From Thermaurantimonas sp046295455 (GTDB lineage: Bacteria > Bacteroidota > Bacteroidia > Flavobacteriales > Schleiferiaceae): a stretch of DNA of 64,000 nucleotides. The stretch is taken from contig JBKBNI010000008.1 in assembly GCA_046295455.1 (NCBI GenBank), positions 31,849-95,848 of the forward strand, in the 5' to 3' direction. The translations under genes and the position numbers were made by a program. Shown here piece after piece: positions 42,685-52,387 of this stretch. Positions within the stretch are counted from its first letter, which is position 1; every line of letters begins with the position of its first letter. The notes under the pieces are model-generated. The model had not been told where the DNA came from and did no database searches. It worked only from the letters and a program-made list of their open reading frames with translations.

Positions 42685-43499
42685 AGGATTGTTTTCAAAG
42701 ACATCAATGAGGCTACAAATTCATTGTTTTTTAGATTATTTAAATTATATGCCAACTCCTGACCGGTTTCAAGGTCGAGTATGGTACCCCCAAATTCTAA
42801 GAGCATGGCATGACCTGCTGCCGTATCCCATGCCATGGTGGGGCCCATGCGATGGTATACGTGACCCTGACCTTCGATGATTTCTGTGAATTTAATTGCT
42901 GAGCCTATTTGCCTGTATTTCAGAGAATACTTTCTGTTCAGATGATCTTGAATAAAATGGTGATCACTGCTGGAGCTGTGACTTTTGCTTTTTAGAAATA
43001 CAAGCTGCTCGTGTTCACCTGGAAGTGTTGGCTTGGTCAATGGTTCAAATTTAAAATTTTCATTTAAACCCCATCGGTTTACCTGCGATTTTGAAACACC
43101 TGCACCTTTTGCAGTACAGTATATTTTGTGGGTTACCGGTATGGCTATGATGCCAAGTGCAGGCCTGTGCTCTTTGATCAAGGCTATATTGATGCAAAAT
43201 TCACCATTTTGTTTTATAAATTCTTTGGTGCCATCCAGTGGATCGACAAGCCAGTATGTATCAAGATTTTTGTCAGTCAGATGACTGTAGGTTGATTCTT
43301 CGCTTACTACGGGGATACCCGTTGGCTTGAGGTGGCTGTGAATGATGCGGTCAGACTCGTAGTCGGCGAAGGTGACAGGAGTTTCATCTTCCTTGTTGAA
43401 AACTTCAAAATCAGACGATTCGTAAATGGTCAAGATGCGCAGAGCAGCTTCCGAAGCAGCTCTAATGGCTTTTTGCAAAAAAATATCAAGCTCTTTCAT
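42681..43499 (-). CDS. cysQ: 3'(2'),5'-bisphosphate nucleotidase CysQ
   Basis: Inositol-monophosphatase-superfamily enzyme that removes the 3' phosphate from PAP in sulfur assimilation. Li-sensitive phosphatase motifs: PVVSEESTYS, YWLVDPLDGTKEFIKQNGEF (metal-binding DPxDGT), and the late MGPTMAWDTAAGHAMLLEFG. It is translationally coupled at both ends: 4-nt overlap with the Wzc-like gene (43496-43499) and with DgkA. Confidence 0.92.
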   Translation of the reverse strand: MKELDIFLQKAIRAASEAALRILTIYESSDFEVFNKEDETPVTFADYESDRIIHSHLKPTGIPVVSEESTYSHLTDKNLDTYWLVDPLDGTKEFIKQNGEFCINIALIKEHRPALGIIAIPVTHKIYCTAKGAGVSKSQVNRWGLNENFKFEPLTKPTLPGEHEQLVFLKSKSHSSSSDHHFIQDHLNRKYSLKYRQIGSAIKFTEIIEGQGHVYHRMGPTMAWDTAAGHAMLLEFGGTILDLETGQELAYNLNNLKNNEFVASLMSLKTIL

Positions 43500-45898
43500 T
43501 CTACAATATATCCATAACCTTTCAGCTGTGAACTGATCCCCACACCTACCGGGCTACTGTCAAAATCATTTAAGACGATTGCAGCATTGCGAATTGAATT
43601 TTTCTGAATTTTACTTTCGAGGTTTCGAAGAAAACTTAATTGAGTAACGTTTTTACGTACTACAATGATATTCAGGTCGGAATAATTCATAATCTCACTT
43701 GCATCGTTTACTGCTAGTAGCGGTGGTGTATCAATGACGATATAGTCATACACATTCTTTGAATGTTCCATCAGCAATTCGAATTTTTTTGTAATAATCA
43801 ATTCACTTGGATTGGGTGGGATAGGACCGGCACTGATCAGGTACAGATTTTCAACGGTTGTAATTTGAACTGATTCTTCCAAAGACGTGTGACCGGAAAG
43901 ATACGTGCTGAGGCCAATTTCATTTTTGGCTTTGAGGTCTTCATACAGCTTGGGTTTTCTCATATCTGCACCGATAAGCAAGACTTTTTTACCGCTTAAA
44001 GCAAGGATTGTGGCAAGATTCAGAGAGCAAAAACTTTTTCCCTCCCCCGGCACAAAGCTGGTGATTAATGTAGTAATGCACTTCTCTTCAGGGTTTTTGT
44101 AAAATTTTAAATTTGATCTAATAATCCTGAATGATTCAGCAATTATTGATTGTGGTTGGGTAAACACAATGTTTTGTTCTGAATTGCGGTTATGAGGAAT
44201 CAATGAGAGAATATTCAAATTGGTAAATATTTCAAAATTTGTTAGTTCGTCTATTGTGTTTTTTGAAATTGTAATAATTAAAACAATCAATACAATGAGC
44301 CCAAAAGAACCAAAGCCTCCTATCAGTAAATTGTAACTTAGAATAGGTGAAATTTTTATAGGATCTGTGTTTAGATAATCAATAAATAATATATTTGATT
44401 TTGTGAAATTCATACTGATTTCTATCTCTGACTTTTTATACAAAAAGAAAATATATATATTTTCTAGAATTTTATAATTTCTCTCAATTGATAAAAGATT
44501 TAATTCCAAACCAGGAATTTCTGAAAGCTCCGATTCAACCTCTCTTATTTTTTGTTTATTAACTTTAATCTCTTCACTATTTTTTTTTATCATATTCTTG
44601 CCATAATTTTGTATGAGATTTAATATTGACTTTAACTCATTATTTATTTGAATTATCAAAGGGTTTTCATCACTCAGATAGTAAAGTTTTTGTCTCTGAA
44701 TTTTTAAAAGATTAAACTTGTTTACTAAAGAATTTAAAGATGGGTCATTAAAGCCATAAATCTGTGGTAATATTATGGTATTTAGATCTGAATTTTCAGA
44801 AGAATGTATCAGTGTATTTAATACTTGTTCCTTTAATTTTAGTTCAAAATCTTTTTTATCTAATTCAAATAATTTTTGAAGTAACGTTATGCCTTGACCT
44901 TTACTGTCTAACAACAAATTAGAAGACTTCATCAATTGAATTCTGGTTTCTAAATCTCGAAGCGAATCTTGTAATTGAGAAAGTTGAAAATTTATAAAAT
45001 CCAGTGTTTTAATAAGATTTTCATTTTTAATCTCTCTTCCAAGTCTCTGGTACTCTTCTATATGTTTTCGGAGTAAGAATTCTGTTTTTTCCTTGGTGTT
45101 TGAATGAAAAAATATATCTACTCCTGAACTTTCTTTCGCTGTTGGAGAGAACTTTAAATTTCTCGATAATTCATTTGCCTCAATAAATGGATTATTTAAT
45201 CTAAAAATTAACCTTTCTGGAGAAGAGTATTGGCCTCTTATATTAATTTTAAATTTGAATAAATCTGTCTCTATCCATTCACCAAAATGAAAATATTTTA
45301 ATGATGAATTGTGAGAATCTATAATTTCATTTACCCTTGAAGTTCTAATAGTTTTTTTTGTTTTGTAATCAAAAATAATATCTTTTGGATTTGTAACCTT
45401 TAATCTAAATATATTTTTTGTAATATCTATGTCATGTAAAACAAATTCAGTGTAAATTAGCTGTGGTTTATTTTTATCTATTATTACTTCTATAGGACTA
45501 TTTAAGGTAATTTCTTTATTTGTAAAAATACTAGGTTCAAAGTAGCTTACTTCATAATCAAACGATTCTATGGTTCTTAAACATAATTTGTTTGATTTTA
45601 ATATAACAACTTCATTTTCATACATAAGTCTGGGATTGTAACTACTTACCAGTTCTTGCAAGCTTTTAAATGCACTGCTGCCATCGTCTTCCACATTTAG
45701 TAGCAGCATTGCACGGGATTCATATTTTGGTGTAGTTGTTAAGTAAATTATTATTGATATTACTATCCCAATAAATGTAAAACCAATAAACAGTCGCCAA
45801 TATTTTTTTAAATTTTTTAGTACTTCTTTATATGAAACGGTTAATTTTTCATCAATATCGTCAATAAATATTAAGCTATTTTGATTTCTTGCAGGCAT
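43496..45898 (-). CDS. Wzc-like tyrosine autokinase for polysaccharide export
   Basis: Inner-membrane co-polymerase/kinase controlling capsule or exopolysaccharide assembly. N-terminal Wzz region (WRLFIGFTFIGIVISIIIYL membrane segment near residue 45), a long helical periplasmic domain (residues about 70-500), a second membrane segment (NLLIGGFGSFGLIVLIVLII) and a BY-kinase domain: Walker A TSFVPGEGKSFCSLNLATIL (about residue 615), then ALSGKKVLLIGADMRKPK, and Walker B YDYIVIDTPPLL. The C-terminal tail has few Tyr (GYGYIVE), unlike the Tyr-rich E. coli Wzc tail. The periplasmic part is markedly more AT-rich than its neighbours. Start of a run of co-directional genes. Confidence 0.88.
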   Translation of the reverse strand: MPARNQNSLIFIDDIDEKLTVSYKEVLKNLKKYWRLFIGFTFIGIVISIIIYLTTTPKYESRAMLLLNVEDDGSSAFKSLQELVSSYNPRLMYENEVVILKSNKLCLRTIESFDYEVSYFEPSIFTNKEITLNSPIEVIIDKNKPQLIYTEFVLHDIDITKNIFRLKVTNPKDIIFDYKTKKTIRTSRVNEIIDSHNSSLKYFHFGEWIETDLFKFKINIRGQYSSPERLIFRLNNPFIEANELSRNLKFSPTAKESSGVDIFFHSNTKEKTEFLLRKHIEEYQRLGREIKNENLIKTLDFINFQLSQLQDSLRDLETRIQLMKSSNLLLDSKGQGITLLQKLFELDKKDFELKLKEQVLNTLIHSSENSDLNTIILPQIYGFNDPSLNSLVNKFNLLKIQRQKLYYLSDENPLIIQINNELKSILNLIQNYGKNMIKKNSEEIKVNKQKIREVESELSEIPGLELNLLSIERNYKILENIYIFFLYKKSEIEISMNFTKSNILFIDYLNTDPIKISPILSYNLLIGGFGSFGLIVLIVLIITISKNTIDELTNFEIFTNLNILSLIPHNRNSEQNIVFTQPQSIIAESFRIIRSNLKFYKNPEEKCITTLITSFVPGEGKSFCSLNLATILALSGKKVLLIGADMRKPKLYEDLKAKNEIGLSTYLSGHTSLEESVQITTVENLYLISAGPIPPNPSELIITKKFELLMEHSKNVYDYIVIDTPPLLAVNDASEIMNYSDLNIIVVRKNVTQLSFLRNLESKIQKNSIRNAAIVLNDFDSSPVGVGISSQLKGYGYIVE

Positions 45899-46013
45899 AA
45901 ATGATTTTTGAGATTTTGTTGATGCAAATTAAAATGTTTTATTTTTCAATATGTTTTTCTTTGTTGAACAGTTTTATTTTATTATTTAAATAAATCTGTT
46001 TATATGTGAAATT

Positions 46014-46961
46014 CTATTTTTTGATACGCTTTTTCAAATACTCTGCAAGCACCTGATGGTAGCCGAGATTGATATCTGCCAAATGAATATCAATTCCGGC
46101 ATTGGTGCAATATGTGTGTAATTCTTTTATCTTCTTTCTCATCATACCGGTATAAGTACTTTTAGCTTCTGCGGGAGATACCTTTATTTCCTTTCCTGTT
46201 TCAGCATCTATCAATAGTATGGGTGTTTGTAATTCAAAGTCAAAATCGATTTCTGTTTTTGTGTGTAAAGTGTGAAAAATAAGAAGCTGAACCTTGTTGA
46301 ATTTCAGGTGATTGAATGCTTTGAACAGGTCACTTGCCGAATCTGCGTCGGGGAGTATCAAGTCGCTGAAGAGAATTAAAAGCGAGTTTTTGGGGCTTGT
46401 TTCGGAAAGCTGATGTAGTACTTCCGGTAATTTTGTTCCTCTTTGTTTTTTTGAAGATGGCTGTGTAAGGATATTTTTTAATTGTTCAAAACACATTCGT
46501 TGGTGTAGGGCACTTGTGCCTTCAATGGTATGTGAATGTGTATTTTCATCAAAAAAAGTTAACGCAAAACTATCCCTTTGAGATTTAAATAAATGTATTA
46601 AGGCTGCTGCTGCAAGGATTGAAAAATGGATCTTGGATGGATTGTCGGGCTCAATATATTCTGCAGCTACGGTGGGATAATACATCGATGAGCTTGTATC
46701 TATTAAAATCCTGCATCTCAGATTGGTCTCTTCTTCAAATTTTTTGATTAATAGTTTTTCAGAGCGGGCGTAGACCTTCCAGTCTATAAACCGGATGCTT
46801 TCACCGGGATTGTAGGGTCTGTGTTCGGCAAACTCTACTGAAAAGCCATGATAGGGACTTCTGTGAAATCCACTCATAAAGCCGTTTGCCAATTGTCTTG
46901 AAATCCATTCCAGGGATCCAAACTCGTATTGGCCGGGCAGTTCTACTTCACGTGTTTTCAA
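46014..46961 (-). CDS. DUF58 domain protein (von Willebrand-type, MoxR-associated family)
   Basis: DUF58 landmark: RPYNPGESIRFIDWKVYARS then EKLLIKKFEEETNLRCRILI with the MIDAS-like DTSSSMYY. The remainder folds as a vWA-like domain (SLLILFSDLILPDADS; KVQLLIFHTLHT). DUF58 genes usually stand next to a MoxR ATPase; none is seen here, which is unusual. No signal peptide. Downstream of trxA. Confidence 0.82.
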   Translation of the reverse strand: MKTREVELPGQYEFGSLEWISRQLANGFMSGFHRSPYHGFSVEFAEHRPYNPGESIRFIDWKVYARSEKLLIKKFEEETNLRCRILIDTSSSMYYPTVAAEYIEPDNPSKIHFSILAAAALIHLFKSQRDSFALTFFDENTHSHTIEGTSALHQRMCFEQLKNILTQPSSKKQRGTKLPEVLHQLSETSPKNSLLILFSDLILPDADSASDLFKAFNHLKFNKVQLLIFHTLHTKTEIDFDFELQTPILLIDAETGKEIKVSPAEAKSTYTGMMRKKIKELHTYCTNAGIDIHLADINLGYHQVLAEYLKKRIKK

Positions 46962-46972
46962 TTTGTGAGGGT

Positions 46973-46995
46973 AAAGCCGGCTGTTTTCCGGCTTT
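46973..46995 (-). terminator. Weak terminator between trxA and the DUF58 gene
   Basis: 8-bp stem AAAGCCGG (46973-46980) / CCGGCTTT (46988-46995) with a 7-nt loop. The T-run on the minus strand is short, so read-through is likely. Confidence 0.5.
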
Positions 46996-47004
46996 GGGTT
47001 TGAT

Positions 47005-47322
47005 TCAGAGTTGTTTGGATAACTTATCAGCCAAAATATTTTTTGAGGCGACTCCTACATGCTTATCAACAACTTCTCCTCCCTTGAAAATCAACAGAGT
47101 TGGGATGTTACGGATTCCGTACTTTGAAGCTATAGAGATGTTTTCGTCAACATTTAACTTTCCTACCACAGCTTTGCCTTCAAATTCTTTAGCGAGCTCT
47201 TCGACTGTGGGGCCGATAATCCGGCATGGACCGCACCATTCAGCCCAAAAGTCTACGAGTACGGGTTTATCGGATTTCACCACAATTTCTTCAAAATTTT
47301 TTTCTGTTAGTTCTACTGCCAT
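47005..47322 (-). CDS. trxA: Thioredoxin
   Basis: Classical thioredoxin with the active site WAEWCGPCRIIGP, cis-Pro segment NIPTLLIFKGGEVVDKHVG and FDENISIASKYGIRN-like middle (VDENISIASKYGIRN). Start ATG 47322 (MAVELTEKNFEE) is preferred over an upstream Met. Reduces cytoplasmic disulphides. 105 aa is typical. Confidence 0.96.
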   Translation of the reverse strand: MAVELTEKNFEEIVVKSDKPVLVDFWAEWCGPCRIIGPTVEELAKEFEGKAVVGKLNVDENISIASKYGIRNIPTLLIFKGGEVVDKHVGVASKNILADKLSKQL

Positions 47323-47345
47323 TTTTATGAAATTTAATTGAATCA

Positions 47346-47353
47346 CAAAAGTA
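47346..47353 (-). promoter_or_regulatory. Candidate -7 box for trxA
   Basis: The minus strand reads TACTTTTG, 23 nt before the ATG at 47322, matching TAnnTTTG. No -33 element is evident. Confidence 0.5.
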
Positions 47354-47449
47354 GGAAGGGATCAGATATATGATCTTATTGTTTTCTATGGCATAGATTT
47401 TCCTTATTGGCGTGTACATAATGCATCTATTGGACTGTGAAGTTCTGGC

Positions 47450-50400
47450 TCACTTGCTGATGATCAATGGTTTTTGAATTTTCAGCCCCTTATTGTTAGT
47501 TGCGATAAGGATATATGTCCCGTTTGGCAGTTCACTCAGATTCAAGAGGATCTTCTTCTGGTTATCCGTAGGAGTTGAATACACAACTCGTCCGGTGATA
47601 TCGACTATTTGAAGCCGTTCTGAGGCAAAATACGGATGCAATATGAGTGTAAATTCTCCTTGGTTGGGATTTGGAAAAATTTTGAACATGTGTTCATTCC
47701 ATTCTTCTGTACCAATGCCGGATATGGTTATCTGGCTGTTAAATACGCTATTTCCACAACTGTGATACAAGGTCAGGGATACGGTGAAAATACCATTGGT
47801 TTTGTATTGGTGGAAGCCCGAGAGATTTGTTGAGTTATTGCCATCTCCAAAGTCCCAAAGAAGAGAATCGTAGCTGCCACTGATATTGGCTGTGTAAAAC
47901 AGGGTGTCTGCATTGACAGTCAAATTTTGAAATGCGCCTGGATTTAAAAACACATTTATAGACTGTGAACTGGAGGAGGATCCACTTTGATTGAGTACGT
48001 TGAGGGTAATGGTCTTTTGACCACCGTTAACATATATAACTTTATGAGGTCCAGGAGTATTTGCGAAAGCCGGGCTGGCACCATTTCCAAAATTCCAGGA
48101 GTAATTGGTAGGGTTGTTTTGGCTGTTGTCCGCAAATGTTACTGTGTCTCCTATACAAATGGTGCTTCCCGAGGCTGGAGTTTGTATTGTAAATCCTGCC
48201 ACCGGTGGCTGAATTGCCAGATCTACTAATCTCACATTTGTGATATACAAATTGTTGCCGTAGCCATTGATGGATTTAAAACGAAGTCGTATAGGGTTAT
48301 TTGCATAGGGAGTCAACAGTACGGTATCTGTGCGCCACTGAGAAGGGGTAGGTGTAAATGGTGCGACAGTAGCGCTCGCCGTAGCCAATTGACTGCCGCC
48401 CTTTTGATAAAGAGTTACATAATTCTGTGAAACACATCCAACGGCTGCTTCCACGGCCAGGCTATCCGAAAATGAGGGGTATTGGGCATATGCAACATCA
48501 AAAAGTAATGCCGGCTGAGTAAGGTTGAATAGTGATAAAAGCGGGAGATTTAAAAAATCTTTTTCACCTGTAAGTGGGTAATTGAAAAAGTACATACTTG
48601 CCGAGGCATTCCCTGTGTTGTGCGGTGTAGGGGATTGCCGCTCCCAGGTGATGCCATTATCGGGATTATCTACTGTCCAGCCGGCAGGGGGAAAGATCAG
48701 GGGTTGAAAATTTTGTGAAAATGGGGGTGCCTGACCTGCAGTAACGTTGACGATATTTTGCTTGGTAATGCTGTCACTTCCATTTGGATTTGAAACCACA
48801 AGTGAGATGGTGTAACTTCCTGTTTGCGTGAAAGCCACAACGGGATTCTGATCGGTAAGTGTGGAGTTTCCAACCATTGTAAAGGTGGCGGGAGATATAC
48901 TCCACTGCCATTGGGTTGGGGTGCCTGTAGTGTTGTCGTTAAGCACTACTGGTGTTGAAGGACACGTGGTGGTTGCAGAGGGCGTAAAATCAGGAATCGG
49001 AGGTTGAGTATTTTGGCGGACTTCGATCATATCGAGCGCGATATCTGAGGTATTACCTCCGGTAGTACCTACGAAGCGCACTGCTATTGTCTTGCCCAGG
49101 TAAGGAACAAGACTGATTCGAGCATTTTGCCATGAATTACCCTGATTACCACTTCTCTGCCATACGGTTGTCCAGCGATTACTGTCTAAAATATCCACCT
49201 GTAAGCTCCCCATTGCTGCACCCCACATGTGGTACCAAAACGAAAGTTCGGGCAATGTAAGTCCTGTAACAGGGAAGCATTGAGATGAAAGAATTGCAGT
49301 TCTATCTGCGCAGCCAGTAGCTTCCAAATAAATGTAACGGCCGTTTCCGTTGAGATTGTAATCCCCCGGAGGACCTGTATTGGTGGTGGGTGTATTGCCT
49401 GTGTGTACCCTCCAGTCGATAAAATCCTGAGTGCCGTTATCTAGATTTACCCACGACGGTATTGGACATACTGTTTGTTCACAGTCGGCATTGATATTAC
49501 AAAGCGAAATAGTGTCAAAATCTGTGGTAAAGGATATTGGGGTAGTAGTAGCTGTGTAGACACCGGAGATAAAAAGAAGGGTATCATTTAATGAGTTCTG
49601 ATCATTTGCAGCTTTGACTTCTGCTCTCAGAAGTACTGAGGGTTGATTTGGAAGAAGAATTTTCTTGCTAAATGTGTAATCAACTGTGCTTCCTGGCAGT
49701 GGGAGCCCGGTAGTGAGCGTATCTGACACTAAAAGCTGACTATCAGCCCAAACAGACACTACTGCACTTGTAATCGCATCCGTAGCTGCGTTGTGGATTC
49801 GCATGACCGGTTGAATGCTGTCCGTTGCACTGCATGAAGGGATGTGGCCATTTGGTAGGTTAAATACGTCCTGGAGTGCCAAATCCTTTTGAACAACACA
49901 ATTAAAAAGTCCGGGAGCTTTCATAGCTGCTACTCCTCTGTTTCCAATGACTCCGTTTGCTCCGTAGGCCATTACACTCAGCCATTCTTCGCCGTTGAAA
50001 TCCAGCCCCGTCAGATGTGCGATTGTGGTATTTTGCCCGAAAACGGTGTCATAGATTTCCATGTACTTCTGTCCAAGCCTTGTGATATAGTATCCTGAAG
50101 CATTGGGTACGGCATTCCATGTCAGCGTGACTGTATCGGGACATGCGCGATTGATGGTAATGTTTTGAGGTGTGCCGATGATATGAACCGGATATAGACT
50201 CACTACCTGCTGACTTCCTCGGGTCAGTCGGATCCAATATCGTCCGAAGAAATTGGAGGGAACATTCCATTGAATTCTACGCACGTTGGCTCCTATATTG
50301 GTGTTAATCGGTATCCATGTAGTGCCAGAGTCGGGTGAGATATGCAGTTGAAAGGTCTGTGCACCAGCTGGAGCTTCCCAACGTATGGTTTGAAGGCTTG

Positions 50401-52327
50401 CAGGCTCCCAGCTGATTTCAGCTCCGTTAGGATATGCCAGGATTGGGGTATTGGTGATAAAATCGTACACCACAAAGAATTCCTGAGCTGGAAAGGGCAC
50501 ATTTTTTCCATAGATGGTAATGGTATAAAGCCCCTGTGTTGGGGTATCGATAATGATCTGTTCGACGTTGTTGACACTGTCAATCCCGGGTACAGCAGCA
50601 CTGGTAAGTGCCACGACATTTGGAGCAGGATTTAATACCAATGGTAAAAAGGTGGACGATCCGAAAGAGACAGACATATCGAGGTCATTGACCAATGCGC
50701 TTTGTGCATTTGCAAGCGCTTCACGATCGTGATAGTACAGCATTATTTTGAGCTGAGCCACATTAGATGGCACTTCCAAAGTGAAGGTTTTGGATTGATT
50801 TTGAGAGATGGTATCAGAATAATGGTAGTTGTTTTCGATGGCCTGAATCGCCCTTCTCGCATTGATGCGGCCGAATCCATATCGAAAGTCAGGCCCCCGA
50901 TTGCCAAGGTCATCGGCTGTATTCAATAAGTGGGCTTTAATAAGTGCACTTTTCGGGTCCTGATTGTGCAGACTTCGATAAGCGTGATAGATGGTAGCCA
51001 AGGTACCGGCTGTACCCGGAGATGCCATTGAAGTACCTGTAAAAGTAGCATACGTATGAGGGTCAACGGTCGAAAACACACTGGTACCATTGGCCACTAC
51101 TTCAGGTTTTACCCTCCCGTCTCGTGCCGGGCCTCGGCTGCTGCTGCTGTTGATCGAGTCCAAAGCACTTATATTTCCTACGGCAATGACATTTTTTGCT
51201 TGCTTATGTCCACCGGTGATATTACCCCATCCAGATATAAAGTTGCAGTTTTGCGTACCCGAATTACCAGCCGAAAACACATGCAAGAGGGATGACAGCT
51301 GACGGGTCTGTATGTCCATGTTTCGGGCATTGTTTGTATACCCCGAATTGCAGCCATCGCTGTAAGAAGAGTTGGTGATGCGGACATTATACTGAGAGTA
51401 GTCGCTTAGAATGTTCTGAAGATTTTCGGGATATGTCCGGTAAAATACCTCTGCTCCCGGTGCCATGCCCATTCCCGAGGGATTTACATTTCCAGCTCCG
51501 AAGACTGTACCTGCCACGTGATCTCCGTGGTTACCTGTGCTCGATGTAGCAAATGGCTGCTGAAGTCTTCCCTTGTAGTCGGCATGGGGACCTATGGCGC
51601 CATCATCACCAATGCCTACCACTACCCCTTCGCCAGTGAAGCCGGAGGGTGTCAGCCGTCCGTAATTGATGTTTTGTACTCTGTGATTTTCGCGTGCCCG
51701 ATTGTTTTCCGGTTCGCCCGGGGGCTCTGCCTGCTGCACGTACATCACTCCTGGCAGCGAGGCAAGTGATTGAATATTTGATTTGTGAGTTACAACTTCT
51801 GCCAGATTGTTCAGGTCATCGACGTTGAGGTTTCTTTGGATGTATCGGTCTGCTTCTCTGAGCAACCGTGAAATACTAAGATTCCGAAACGGCACAATAA
51901 TGACTCTTAAAAGTTCTTCGTTTAAAAAGGTGTATTCCGGCAATTCATTTAAATAGATTTCTCTGCTGACCTTCAGTTCATATGGGATCGGCAAAACGCA
52001 CACAGCCCCGTATTCAAATAATCGCTCAATCCGGCTTTTCGTCTCAATCGATACAATATATCCGTTGCGAGGAACATATTCGAGCATTTCGATGCCGTTT
52101 GCCTTTAAAATTTCCAGTACCGGGCGCTCAGGCACGCTTTCAAACAGCACAAGGCGATAGATTTTGCCATCAACGGCTTCGCTTTTTTTCTCTTTCCATA
52201 TGGATGGCTCATGGGCATTGGACTTAAAAGTAAATTCGCCGTGAGTAAGACGTACAATTCCTTTTTTTTGAGAAAGGGCACACAATGTCATTGCCACCAT
52301 TGAGAAAGACAATAAAACTTTTTTCAT
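47450..52327 (-). CDS. Large secreted subtilisin-like protease with FN3/MAM/PKD modules and T9SS type A domain
   Basis: Signal peptide MKKVLLSFSMVAMTLCALS. A prodomain-like region (about 25-220) precedes a peptidase S8 domain with the complete triad: D241 in VVVGIGDDG, H270 in NHGDHVAGT, S433 in GTSMASPG. Beta-sandwich modules follow: an FN3-type domain (CPDTVTLTWNAVPNASGYYI), two MAM/cleaved-adhesin-like regions (about 970-1160 and 1260-1390), PKD-like repeats (YSWNFGNGASPAFANT; LLWDFGDGNNSTNLSG), and a T9SS type A sorting domain (FKIFPNPNQGEFTLIL; QIVDITGRVVYST; LPNGTYILIATN). About 1625 aa. The protease is probably active and secreted. Divergent from the PIG-L gene with 60 nt between the starts. 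Confidence 0.93.
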   Translation of the reverse strand: MKKVLLSFSMVAMTLCALSQKKGIVRLTHGEFTFKSNAHEPSIWKEKKSEAVDGKIYRLVLFESVPERPVLEILKANGIEMLEYVPRNGYIVSIETKSRIERLFEYGAVCVLPIPYELKVSREIYLNELPEYTFLNEELLRVIIVPFRNLSISRLLREADRYIQRNLNVDDLNNLAEVVTHKSNIQSLASLPGVMYVQQAEPPGEPENNRARENHRVQNINYGRLTPSGFTGEGVVVGIGDDGAIGPHADYKGRLQQPFATSSTGNHGDHVAGTVFGAGNVNPSGMGMAPGAEVFYRTYPENLQNILSDYSQYNVRITNSSYSDGCNSGYTNNARNMDIQTRQLSSLLHVFSAGNSGTQNCNFISGWGNITGGHKQAKNVIAVGNISALDSINSSSSRGPARDGRVKPEVVANGTSVFSTVDPHTYATFTGTSMASPGTAGTLATIYHAYRSLHNQDPKSALIKAHLLNTADDLGNRGPDFRYGFGRINARRAIQAIENNYHYSDTISQNQSKTFTLEVPSNVAQLKIMLYYHDREALANAQSALVNDLDMSVSFGSSTFLPLVLNPAPNVVALTSAAVPGIDSVNNVEQIIIDTPTQGLYTITIYGKNVPFPAQEFFVVYDFITNTPILAYPNGAEISWEPASLQTIRWEAPAGAQTFQLHISPDSGTTWIPINTNIGANVRRIQWNVPSNFFGRYWIRLTRGSQQVVSLYPVHIIGTPQNITINRACPDTVTLTWNAVPNASGYYITRLGQKYMEIYDTVFGQNTTIAHLTGLDFNGEEWLSVMAYGANGVIGNRGVAAMKAPGLFNCVVQKDLALQDVFNLPNGHIPSCSATDSIQPVMRIHNAATDAITSAVVSVWADSQLLVSDTLTTGLPLPGSTVDYTFSKKILLPNQPSVLLRAEVKAANDQNSLNDTLLFISGVYTATTTPISFTTDFDTISLCNINADCEQTVCPIPSWVNLDNGTQDFIDWRVHTGNTPTTNTGPPGDYNLNGNGRYIYLEATGCADRTAILSSQCFPVTGLTLPELSFWYHMWGAAMGSLQVDILDSNRWTTVWQRSGNQGNSWQNARISLVPYLGKTIAVRFVGTTGGNTSDIALDMIEVRQNTQPPIPDFTPSATTTCPSTPVVLNDNTTGTPTQWQWSISPATFTMVGNSTLTDQNPVVAFTQTGSYTISLVVSNPNGSDSITKQNIVNVTAGQAPPFSQNFQPLIFPPAGWTVDNPDNGITWERQSPTPHNTGNASASMYFFNYPLTGEKDFLNLPLLSLFNLTQPALLFDVAYAQYPSFSDSLAVEAAVGCVSQNYVTLYQKGGSQLATASATVAPFTPTPSQWRTDTVLLTPYANNPIRLRFKSINGYGNNLYITNVRLVDLAIQPPVAGFTIQTPASGSTICIGDTVTFADNSQNNPTNYSWNFGNGASPAFANTPGPHKVIYVNGGQKTITLNVLNQSGSSSSSQSINVFLNPGAFQNLTVNADTLFYTANISGSYDSLLWDFGDGNNSTNLSGFHQYKTNGIFTVSLTLYHSCGNSVFNSQITISGIGTEEWNEHMFKIFPNPNQGEFTLILHPYFASERLQIVDITGRVVYSTPTDNQKKILLNLSELPNGTYILIATNNKGLKIQKPLIISK

Positions 52328-52366
52328 ATTTGGCCGTTCGGAGTTTTCGATTGATAAACATTTATA

Positions 52367-52374
52367 CAAACATA
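52367..52374 (-). promoter_or_regulatory. Candidate -7 box for the subtilase gene
   Basis: The minus strand reads TATGTTTG (TAnnTTTG), 39 nt before the ATG at 52327. It lies in the 60-nt divergent region with the PIG-L gene. The upstream -33 position falls inside that gene and shows no good match. Confidence 0.35.
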
Positions 52375-52387
52375 TAGTTAAAACAAC

